This document shows positions 1-5,450 of a stretch of DNA of 7,860 bases, piece by piece. Where the stretch lies: assembly GCA_945861165.1 (NCBI GenBank), contig CAMATO010000043.1, forward strand, positions 1-7,860, in the 5' to 3' direction. A program made the translations under genes and the position numbers. The notes under the pieces are model-generated. The model did no database searches, was not told the origin of the DNA, and saw only the letters and a list, made by a program, of their open reading frames with translations. Source of the DNA: Bifidobacterium breve. Lineage in GTDB: Bacteria; Actinomycetota; Actinomycetes; S36-B12; UBA5976. The stretch's first letter is position 1. Each line of letters opens with the position of its first letter.

Positions 1-333
1 TTCATCGTGACCGATTCCCAAAATGTTTGTTAGTTGTTTCCATAATTCATCGCCACCTAGTAAGGCGCATAAAGTATTGGTGCAAACCCCAATGTGATGT
101 TTACCCATAGGAAATCTTTTAAACATTGTGTAAAAAGTAGCAACAGCAGAAACTTCAGCTGGAGTCAAATCTAACACTCGAGCACAAACTTGAATACCAG
201 CTGGGGAAACCATTCCTTGAATTGATTGCACATAATGAAGCATCGGTAAAAGTGCAGATCTTCTTACCGGATACTTAGCAGCCAATGTTTCTAAAGTTTT
301 AATGTCTTCTTCGGTAATGGTTTTAATACTCAT
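1..333 (-). CDS. nuoE: NADH-quinone oxidoreductase subunit E (24 kDa, [2Fe-2S]), 3' part missing
   Basis: This is the first 111 codons of NuoE; the frame is still open at base 1, so the C-terminal part lies outside the window. NuoE is a peripheral-arm subunit of complex I that pairs with NuoF and carries the [2Fe-2S] cluster N1a. The translation begins MSIKTITEEDIKTLETLAAK. It has the family's helical N-terminal part, a PAEVSAVATFYTMF stretch (residues 58-71), and the first half of the cluster site, C84 and C89 in GVCTNTLC (C-x4-C). The second cysteine pair would be beyond the edge. The ATG overlaps the nuoD stop codon by four bases (ATGA), with a GGTGG-like ribosome site about 10 bases upstream inside nuoD. 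This indicates translational coupling. Identification is firm from motif and operon position. Confidence 0.95.
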   Translation of the reverse strand, partial: MSIKTITEEDIKTLETLAAKYPVRRSALLPMLHYVQSIQGMVSPAGIQVCARVLDLTPAEVSAVATFYTMFKRFPMGKHHIGVCTNTLCALLGGDELWKQLTNILGIGHDE

Positions 334-1652
334 CGATCAACACCACCCATCACTGGGTCAATTGATGCAACAGCGGCAACGATGTCTGAAATTTGCCCAC
401 CTTCACCCATTGGGCCTACTGCTTGCAAATTATTAAACGAAGGGTCACGGAAATGAACTCGATAAGGCTTTGTTCCGCCATCACTAATTACTAATGCACC
501 AAGTTCTCCTCTAGGAGATTCGATTGCAACATAGGCTTGGCCAGCAGGTACTTTAAATCCTTCGGTAACAAGTTTGAAATGGTGAATCAAGGATTCCATT
601 GATTGACCCATAATTTTTCTGATGTGATCAAGAGAGTTTCCTAAGCCATCGGCACCCAGTGCAAGTTGTGCTGGCCAAGCAATTGATTTGTCTTCCACCA
701 TTACCGGTCCTGGTTTTAAGCGAGTAAGAGCTTGTTCAACAATGTTGAGTGATTCATTCATTTCACGCATTCTGATTAAGAAGCGGCCATAAGTATCACT
801 GGTTTTTTCTGTGATGATATTAAAATCATAATTTTCATAACCACAATATGGTTGTGTTTTTCTTAAGTCCCAAGGTAATCCTGTTGATCTTAAAACTGGG
901 CCAGTAATTCCCAGTGCCATACAACCTGTTAAATCAAGAACGCCAACATCTTTAGTTCTGGCAGTCCACACGGAGTTATCAACCAAAATATTGAAATTAT
1001 CTTTGAATCTTTTTCTTAACAATTTAATAGTTTCAGTGATTTTCTTTTCCGCACCAGCTGGAAGATCTACTGCAACTCCCCCGGGTCTGACATAGGCCAT
1101 ATTCATTCTTAAACCAGTAATCATTTCAAAAAGATCAAGAATTACTTCACGATCTCTGAATCCATTTGTCATGGCAGTTAGAGCCCCGAGTTCCATTCCC
1201 CCTGTTGCTAAGGCAACTAAGTGAGAAGAAATTCTGTTTAATTCCATTAACATCACCCGAATCGTGTTGGCACGTTCTGGGACCTGCTCAGTTATTCCTA
1301 ATAACTTTTCAACTGCTAAACAATAAGCAGTTTCATTAAAAATCGGTGATAAATAATCCATGCGAGTTACATAAGTGGTTCCTTGAACCCAAGAACGAAA
1401 TTCCATATTTTTTTCAATACCAGTGTGTAAGTAACCAACTCCACAACGAGCCTCAGTTACTGTTTCGCCATCTAATTCAAGAATTAAACGAAGCACTCCA
1501 TGTGTTGATGGATGCTGTGGTCCCATATTGACAACGATTCGTTCCCGTTCACCACTTGGTGCACCAAGAACTGTGTCCCAATCACCACCAGAAAGTGTGT
1601 AAACACGTCCTTGGGTAGTTTCATATGATCCAGAAAAAATATCGGTGCTCAT
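330..1652 (-). CDS. nuoD: NADH-quinone oxidoreductase subunit D (49 kDa)
   Basis: The protein has 440 residues, normal for a stand-alone NuoD (not the NuoCD fusion found in E. coli). It sits at the junction of the hydrophilic and membrane arms of complex I and forms much of the quinone-reduction pocket with NuoB. The motif GPQHPSTHGVLR is at residues 44-55. H51 and Y100 (in RMDYLSP) have the same 49-residue spacing as the quinone-head ligands H38 and Y87 of Thermus Nqo4, so the quinone site looks intact. The C-terminus carries the conserved RDPSFNNLQA and GGQISDIVAA segments and ends PVMGGVDR. The ATG overlaps the nuoC stop (ATGA), and an AGAGG ribosome site lies about 10 bases upstream, in the loop of a possible hairpin. 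No truncation or frameshift is visible. Confidence 0.98.
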   Translation of the reverse strand: MSTDIFSGSYETTQGRVYTLSGGDWDTVLGAPSGERERIVVNMGPQHPSTHGVLRLILELDGETVTEARCGVGYLHTGIEKNMEFRSWVQGTTYVTRMDYLSPIFNETAYCLAVEKLLGITEQVPERANTIRVMLMELNRISSHLVALATGGMELGALTAMTNGFRDREVILDLFEMITGLRMNMAYVRPGGVAVDLPAGAEKKITETIKLLRKRFKDNFNILVDNSVWTARTKDVGVLDLTGCMALGITGPVLRSTGLPWDLRKTQPYCGYENYDFNIITEKTSDTYGRFLIRMREMNESLNIVEQALTRLKPGPVMVEDKSIAWPAQLALGADGLGNSLDHIRKIMGQSMESLIHHFKLVTEGFKVPAGQAYVAIESPRGELGALVISDGGTKPYRVHFRDPSFNNLQAVGPMGEGGQISDIVAAVASIDPVMGGVDR

Positions 1653-2350
1653 CCGCGATAACCTCTTCTGTTATCTGGAGCAGGAATTACTGCACCTTTG
1701 TATTCAACTGGAATTCCACCCAGTGGATAATCTTTTCTTTGCGGATGACCAACCCAATCATCAGGCATTTCAATTCTTGTTAATGATGGATGTCCATCAA
1801 AAATAATTCCGAAGAAATCATATGTTTCTCTTTCGTGCCAATTATTTGATGGATATATATCTGTGATTGTTGGAATGTGAGGATTGCTATCTGGAGCTAC
1901 AACTTCTAATAAAACTCTTCTATTATTGGTAATTGAAACAAAAGGATAAATCGCATGAAGTTCCCTATTTTTTTCTTTAGGCCAATGCGCCCCAGCTACC
2001 CCCATGCACATTTCAAACCGGAGTTCAGGTTCATCTCTTAACACTTTGGCAACAGCTTTGAGATGTTCTCTTTTAACCATAAAAGTTAATTGATCCACTT
2101 GAACTAAAACTCTTTCAATTGCTTGTTCAAAAGTTAAATTCTGGGATGGTAAAGCTTTTTCTAAAGCATCAGCAATAGCGTCAAAATAACTGCCATATGG
2201 TCTTTGTGCACTTGGTGTTGCCTGGATAGTTGTTACTAATCCGCCGAAGCCTGAGGTGTCCCCAGCTACGGTAGAACTTCCAAATGCACCTTTAATGACA
2301 TCTTTTAGAATTGGAGTGTCACTGGCATTAATAATTTCTTTATCACTCAT
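1649..2350 (-). CDS. nuoC: NADH-quinone oxidoreductase subunit C (30 kDa)
   Basis: The protein has 233 residues and is a structural subunit of the complex I connecting module, packing against NuoD and NuoB. The 30-kDa subunit signature runs from about residue 173 to 199, with ERETYDFFGI at its start and RIEMPDDW at its end, followed by HPQRKDYPLGG. The first ~60 residues form an extension containing GDTSGFGGLV and a RPYGSYFD segment. I recall a similar N-terminus in NuoC of high-GC actinobacteria (e.g. Streptomyces), which supports the taxonomic reading. The C-terminus ends in an arginine-rich PDNRRGYRG tail. The ATG overlaps the nuoB stop by four bases, with AAAGGG upstream. It is separate from nuoD, unlike the fused enterobacterial gene. 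Confidence 0.97.
   Translation of the reverse strand: MSDKEIINASDTPILKDVIKGAFGSSTVAGDTSGFGGLVTTIQATPSAQRPYGSYFDAIADALEKALPSQNLTFEQAIERVLVQVDQLTFMVKREHLKAVAKVLRDEPELRFEMCMGVAGAHWPKEKNRELHAIYPFVSITNNRRVLLEVVAPDSNPHIPTITDIYPSNNWHERETYDFFGIIFDGHPSLTRIEMPDDWVGHPQRKDYPLGGIPVEYKGAVIPAPDNRRGYRG
1657..1675 (-). other. Possible RNA hairpin enclosing the nuoD ribosome site
   Basis: On the minus strand GATAAC (1675-1670), loop AGAAGAG (7 nt), GTTATC (1662-1657) forms a perfect 6-bp stem 4 bases before the nuoD ATG, within the last codons of nuoC. Most of the AGAGG ribosome site lies in the loop. It could tune nuoD translation or be a by-product of coding the conserved arginine-rich NuoC tail. Confidence 0.3.
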
Positions 2351-2901
2351 GAAAGCAAGCCCTTTAATTCAATGAGTGGGGATGCTTTTAAACCTACATC
2401 TTCTAATTGAATTACTTGTTTTTCTCTTTGTTTACCAAGTTTCATATCTTGAATTTGATCATGAATTTTTAAAATTGCATCCATTAACATTTCAGGTCTA
2501 GGCGGACAACCTGGTAGATACATATCAACTGGAACAACATGATCAACGCCTTGCACAATTGCGTAGTTATTAAACATTCCACCTGAAGATGCACAAACTC
2601 CCATAGCTAAAACCCATTTTGGATCTGCCATTTGATCATAAATTTGTCTTAAGACTGGTGCCATTTTTTGACTAACTCGTCCTGCCACAATCATTAAATC
2701 TGCTTGTCGTGGACTTGCTCTAAAAACTTCCATTCCAAATCTTGCTAAGTCATAACGTCCTGCACCTGTTGCCATCATTTCAATTGCGCAACACGCTAAA
2801 CCAAATGTGGCAGGCCAAAGAGAAGATTTACGAACATACCCAGCTAATTGTTCAACTGAGGTAAGTAATACTCCACTTGGTAACTTCTCTTCAATACCCA
2901 T
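2347..2901 (-). CDS. nuoB: NADH-quinone oxidoreductase subunit B (20 kDa, [4Fe-4S] N2)
   Basis: The protein has 184 residues. NuoB carries cluster N2, the last iron-sulfur centre, which passes electrons to quinone at the interface with NuoD. All four expected ligands are present: the adjacent pair C37-C38 (in GLACCAIEM), C103 (in MGVCASSGG) and C132 (in YLPGCPPRPE). The stretch GRYDLARFGMEVFRASPRQAD (split here as GRYDLARFG, residues 48-56, and MEVFRASPRQAD, 57-68) is also typical. The ATG follows the nuoA TAA directly, with no spacer, and a GTGGGA stretch at the end of nuoA can serve as ribosome site, so the two genes are probably translationally coupled. The length is usual for the family and nothing appears missing. 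Confidence 0.98.
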   Translation of the reverse strand: MGIEEKLPSGVLLTSVEQLAGYVRKSSLWPATFGLACCAIEMMATGAGRYDLARFGMEVFRASPRQADLMIVAGRVSQKMAPVLRQIYDQMADPKWVLAMGVCASSGGMFNNYAIVQGVDHVVPVDMYLPGCPPRPEMLMDAILKIHDQIQDMKLGKQREKQVIQLEDVGLKASPLIELKGLLS

Positions 2902-3261
2902 TTATTCCCACTCAAGCCCGCCGCGACGCCACACATATGCATAAGCAATAAAAACAGTGGCAATGAACAACAGCATTTCAATAACACCAAAAAATCCAAG
3001 TTGATCAAATGAAACTGCCCAAGGATATAGAAAAACTATTTCGATATCAAAAACAATAAAAAGCATCGCAGTTAAGTAATATTTGATGGGAAATCTTCCA
3101 CCACCAACTGGTTGTGGTGTTGGTTCGATACCGCATTCATAAGCTGAAAGCTTTGCGCGGTTATAAATCTTGGGGCCGGCTAATGAACCAGCAACGAGTG
3201 AAAATGCGGCGAAGGCAAAAGCGATTCCACCTAGACCAACTATTGGCCAAGCGACATTCAC
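2902..3261 (-). CDS. nuoA: NADH-quinone oxidoreductase subunit A (membrane)
   Basis: The protein has 119 residues with three hydrophobic segments at roughly residues 7-28, 60-80 and 90-111, as expected for NuoA, a membrane-arm subunit at the quinone-site end of complex I. Family hallmarks are KLSAYECGIEP (37-47, in the loop after the first helix, with the conserved cysteine) and the IKYYL...MLFIVFDIEIVFLYPWA region (59-82) with its acidic pair in FDIE. The start codon is GTG. It is chosen because an AAGGGAG ribosome site lies 6 bases upstream and because the protein then begins with the usual short N-terminus. It is the first gene of the nuo operon, behind a 161-nt non-coding region that appears to hold its promoter. 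Confidence 0.97.
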   Translation of the reverse strand: MNVAWPIVGLGGIAFAFAAFSLVAGSLAGPKIYNRAKLSAYECGIEPTPQPVGGGRFPIKYYLTAMLFIVFDIEIVFLYPWAVSFDQLGFFGVIEMLLFIATVFIAYAYVWRRGGLEWE

Positions 3262-3267
3262 TTATTA

Positions 3268-3274
3268 CTCCCTT
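3268..3274 (-). promoter_or_regulatory. Ribosome binding site fixing the GTG start of nuoA
   Basis: Read on the minus strand this is AAGGGAG, followed by a 6-base spacer (TAATAA) and GTG. It is the strongest Shine-Dalgarno match in the window and decides the non-ATG start of nuoA. In contrast, menG and menF show no such site. Confidence 0.75.
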
Positions 3275-3279
3275 GACTA

Positions 3280-3291
3280 TTTTGCGCAAAA
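3280..3291. promoter_or_regulatory. 12-bp perfect palindrome in the nuoA leader
   Basis: TTTTGCGCAAAA is a perfect 12-bp palindrome lying 5 bases upstream of the nuoA ribosome site, inside the predicted 5' leader. It could be a repressor operator. With no loop it is unlikely to act as an RNA hairpin. AT-rich sequence makes such palindromes less rare than in random DNA, so function is only a possibility. Confidence 0.3.
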
Positions 3292-3318
3292 AGATTTATT
3301 ACTACTCGTTCTAACATA

Positions 3319-3360
3319 ATTCTATTGTTCGACTATTGAGTAATCCGGATGACGGGTCAC
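3319..3360 (-). promoter_or_regulatory. Candidate nuo operon promoter
   Basis: On the minus strand, GTGACC (3360-3355, 4 of 6 to TTGACA) is followed by exactly 17 bases and then AATAGT (3337-3332, 4 of 6 to TATAAT). This would start transcription near 3325 and give a leader of about 64 nt. A second possible -10, TAGAAT (3324-3319, 5 of 6), has no convincing -35 partner. I prefer the first because its -35 abuts the repeat array and its geometry matches the menG and menF promoters. It is a sequence-only prediction. Confidence 0.4.
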
Positions 3361-3382
3361 TTGCGCACTTGTGCACTTGTGC
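3359..3382. repeat. Tandem 8-bp repeat (three units) upstream of nuoA
   Basis: On the plus strand three consecutive 8-mers read ACTTGCGC, ACTTGTGC and ACTTGTGC, with a single difference in the first. Shifted by two bases the array forms two overlapping copies of GCACTTGTGC (3365-3374 and 3373-3382), each an imperfect dyad, GCAC-TT-GTGC. The array lies directly upstream of the proposed nuo -35 element, about 95-120 bp from the nuoA start, as expected for a multi-copy activator or repressor site. The same CACTTGTG core recurs between menG and menF. Confidence 0.6.
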
Positions 3383-3422
3383 ATTGTTTATGGCCATATT
3401 TTGTCGCAGGTTTCTCATCGGT

Positions 3423-4682
3423 TTATGCAGCAGGTGCGATTTTTGTTAAGGCCGTAATAATTCGATCCGACTTAGTACTACCCGTTGCACTGTAAAGATT
3501 GGCCAACAATTTCAAGGTAAAACGCATCAAAGGTTTAGATGCCATTCCATATTTTGTGGCAATCTGCATTATTTGGGGATTACCAATTAATTTCACGAAA
3601 ACTCTTCCTAATGTGTAGTACCCGCCAAGACGATCTTTTAATTCCACGGGGTAATTATGAAGTTCTGTTTCCATTGCAAATGATGAATTAGCTTTGACAG
3701 CTTTTTCTATTACCTCCGCGGCGACTTGACCTGTTTCCATGGCATAAGCAATTCCTTCTCCGTTAAACGGGTTAACCATTCCACCTGAATCACCAACCAA
3801 AAGCATTCCTTTTGTGTAATGAGGTTGACGGTTAAATCCCATTGGAAGTGCGGCACCGCGAACTTGTTGTGTCATGTTTTCATCTCGATAACCCCATTCT
3901 TCTGGAGTTTGATCAAGCCAACGTTTTAATAAATCTTTGTAATCAATACTTTGAAATACTGGTGATGAATCAAGAATTCCTAATCCAACATTAGATGTTC
4001 CATCACCCATTCCAAAAATCCAACCATAACCTGGCAACAATTTATTATCATCCTTAAGTTCTAACCATGACTCTAAGTAATTATCATGAGTTCTAGGGCT
4101 CTTGTAATAAGTTCTTACCGCCACACCCATTGGTCTGTCATCTCTTCTTTCTAAACCAAGTGCTAAAGCCATACGACTTGAAACACCATCGGCTGCTACA
4201 ACTACTTTTGCAAAATGTTTTGATTCTGAACCATCAGGATTTTTTGTTGTTACCCCAACCATGCGTCCAGTTTTTTCGTCCATGATTGGACCAGTGACTC
4301 TAGTTTTTTCATGTAAACGAACACCACGTTTTTGTGCCGTTCGAGCAAGCAATTCATCAAAATCAGATCTTGGTCTTACCAATCCATAATTAGGAAAACC
4401 TTCCACTTCTGGCCAATCAAGTTCTAGTCGATGTCCGCCACCAATAACTCTTAAACCTTTATTCCTCAACCATCCATTTTCCACAGTTGGCTCTATTCCC
4501 ATATCAATTATTTGTTTAACTGCTCTGGGAGTTAAACCATCACCACAAACTTTTTCTCTAGGAAAACTTGTTTTCTCGAACATCAAAACATCTAAACCAC
4601 GATTTGCTAAATGAAAAGCTGTTGCAGATCCGGCAGGTCCTGCACCAACAACTATTACGTCTGCGTCATTTTGAGTGTTCAT
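3423..4682 (-). CDS. menJ: Geranylgeranyl reductase family FAD oxidoreductase, probable menaquinone-tail reductase (MenJ-like)
   Basis: This 419-residue flavoprotein belongs to the geranylgeranyl reductase family. The FAD-binding GAGPAG is at residues 13-18, the family's CGDGL at 46-50, an AADG motif at 163-166, and the second FAD motif GDSGG...NPFNGEGIAYAMETG at about 297-318. Members reduce double bonds in isoprenoid chains. In mycobacteria MenJ saturates the beta-isoprene unit of menaquinone. The gene directly follows menG (menG TAA then ATG, no gap) and precedes nuo, so a menaquinone-tail substrate is more likely here than chlorophyll or archaeal lipid substrates. The substrate and the number of bonds reduced cannot be read from sequence. 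There is no obvious membrane helix; peripheral membrane association is likely. Family is certain, the MenJ role is inference. Confidence 0.8.
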   Translation of the reverse strand: MNTQNDADVIVVGAGPAGSATAFHLANRGLDVLMFEKTSFPREKVCGDGLTPRAVKQIIDMGIEPTVENGWLRNKGLRVIGGGHRLELDWPEVEGFPNYGLVRPRSDFDELLARTAQKRGVRLHEKTRVTGPIMDEKTGRMVGVTTKNPDGSESKHFAKVVVAADGVSSRMALALGLERRDDRPMGVAVRTYYKSPRTHDNYLESWLELKDDNKLLPGYGWIFGMGDGTSNVGLGILDSSPVFQSIDYKDLLKRWLDQTPEEWGYRDENMTQQVRGAALPMGFNRQPHYTKGMLLVGDSGGMVNPFNGEGIAYAMETGQVAAEVIEKAVKANSSFAMETELHNYPVELKDRLGGYYTLGRVFVKLIGNPQIMQIATKYGMASKPLMRFTLKLLANLYSATGSTKSDRIITALTKIAPAA

Positions 4683-5378
4683 TTAACTTCTTTTCTCTGC
4701 CCTATGCAGGGCAACTATTCCACCGGTTAGATTTTTCCATTTAACATCGTTCCAATTTGAATTACCAATCTGTGTAGCAAAATCTTTTTGCTTTGGCCAA
4801 GCTCGAATAGATTCGGCTAGATATATATAAGCTTCCGGATTTGAAGAAGTTTTTTGGGCAATTAGCGGAAGAGCTTTCATTAGATATTCCATATATACCT
4901 TGCGAAAGAGTTCCATAGTTGGTGATGAGAATTCACATATCACCAGTCGACCTGCGGGCTTGGTAACTCTTAGCATTTCTTGTAAGGCTTTGTCGACGTT
5001 ATTTACATTTCTAATTCCGAAAGAAATTGTAACTGCATCAAAAGTATTATCTGCAAAAGGTAGTGACAAAGCATCCCCAGCTGAAAAATTTAAATGTGGA
5101 GATTTCTTATTTCCTTCTTGTAGCATTCCTAAAGAAAAATCGCATGGAATTACGGTGGCCCCTGATTTTTCGAAAGCTAATGAACTAGTTCCAGTTCCTG
5201 CTGCCAAATCAAGAATCATTTCACCTTTTTTTGCTGCTACCGCTCCCGCTGTTGCTCTGCGCCATGAATGAGTTAATCCAAAAGATAAAACGTCATTTGT
5301 TATGTCATATCTGGCTGCTAGATGATCAAACATCGCAGCCACTTCGCTGGGATTTTTTGCGAGAGATGATCGAGACAT
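4683..5378 (-). CDS. menG: Demethylmenaquinone methyltransferase (UbiE/MenG family)
   Basis: This 231-residue class I SAM-dependent methyltransferase catalyses the last ring step of menaquinone synthesis, C-methylation of demethylmenaquinone. SAM motif I is LDLAAGTGT (residues 57-64), and an acidic residue follows strand 2 in IPCDFS (77-82). The UbiE-family markers are FGIRNVNN (120-127), RVTKPAGRLVICEFS (137-151) and YIYLAESIRAWP (184-195). The N-terminal MFDHLAARYDITND also fits the family. With menF/menD nearby and no ubiquinone genes, MenG is the right name. No Shine-Dalgarno is visible before the ATG; a -10-like CAGAAT sits at the distance expected for a leaderless transcript. It probably forms a transcription unit with menJ, immediately downstream. 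Confidence 0.95.
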   Translation of the reverse strand: MSRSSLAKNPSEVAAMFDHLAARYDITNDVLSFGLTHSWRRATAGAVAAKKGEMILDLAAGTGTSSLAFEKSGATVIPCDFSLGMLQEGNKKSPHLNFSAGDALSLPFADNTFDAVTISFGIRNVNNVDKALQEMLRVTKPAGRLVICEFSSPTMELFRKVYMEYLMKALPLIAQKTSSNPEAYIYLAESIRAWPKQKDFATQIGNSNWNDVKWKNLTGGIVALHRAEKRS

Positions 5379-5384
5379 ATTTAT

Positions 5385-5444
5385 ATTCTGTCAGCCCCAC
5401 GATTTTTTGCCACTTGTGGCAGGTTTTTACTTTGGGCGTAGTCT
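5385..5444. promoter_or_regulatory. Divergent, probably leaderless promoters for menG and menF
   Basis: For menG (minus), GTGGCA (5413-5408), 17 bases, then CAGAAT (5390-5385) places the transcript start on the A of the menG ATG. For menF (plus), GTGGCA (5416-5421), 17 bases, then TAGTCT (5439-5444) places the start on the ATG at 5451. Neither gene has a Shine-Dalgarno, and -10 boxes ending 6 bases before the start codon are characteristic of leaderless actinobacterial mRNAs. Each GTGGCA matches 4 of 6 bases of TTGACA. The evidence is positional and needs 5'-end mapping. Confidence 0.5.
5408..5421. promoter_or_regulatory. Perfect palindrome at the centre of the menG-menF divergent region
   Basis: TGCCACTTGTGGCA is a 6-bp perfect inverted repeat around a TT spacer. 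Its centre (5414.5) is 36.5 bases from the menG ATG (5378) and 36.5 bases from the second menF ATG (5451). The arms coincide with the two proposed outward-facing -35 hexamers. It contains CACTTGTG, the core that is repeated upstream of nuoA. It is either an operator for a regulator of both genes or simply back-to-back -35 elements. Confidence 0.5.
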
Positions 5445-5450
5445 ATGAAT

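Noticed and set aside
3357..3386. Rex (NADH/NAD redox repressor) operator upstream of nuoA
   Set aside because: Rex controls nuo in Streptomyces, so I looked for TTGTG-N8-CACAA. The best placement here has TTGTG, 8 bases, then CATTG, only a half-site match. The tandem 8-mer structure is also unlike a Rex site.
3389..3398. 10-bp palindrome TATGGCCATA upstream of nuoA
   Set aside because: It is perfect but short and AT-flanked, and it stops pairing immediately outside. It has no second copy I could see and no clear relation to the proposed promoter, so chance is likely.
3262..3422. Rho-independent terminator after menJ
   Set aside because: No GC-rich stem followed by a T run is visible on the minus strand; only short palindromes are present. 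Read-through into nuo or factor-dependent termination remains possible.
5401..5427. Palindrome between menG and menF as a bidirectional terminator (T runs on both flanks)
   Set aside because: The stem has a 2-base loop and the genes on both sides start here rather than end, so a terminator makes no sense; promoter or operator function fits better.
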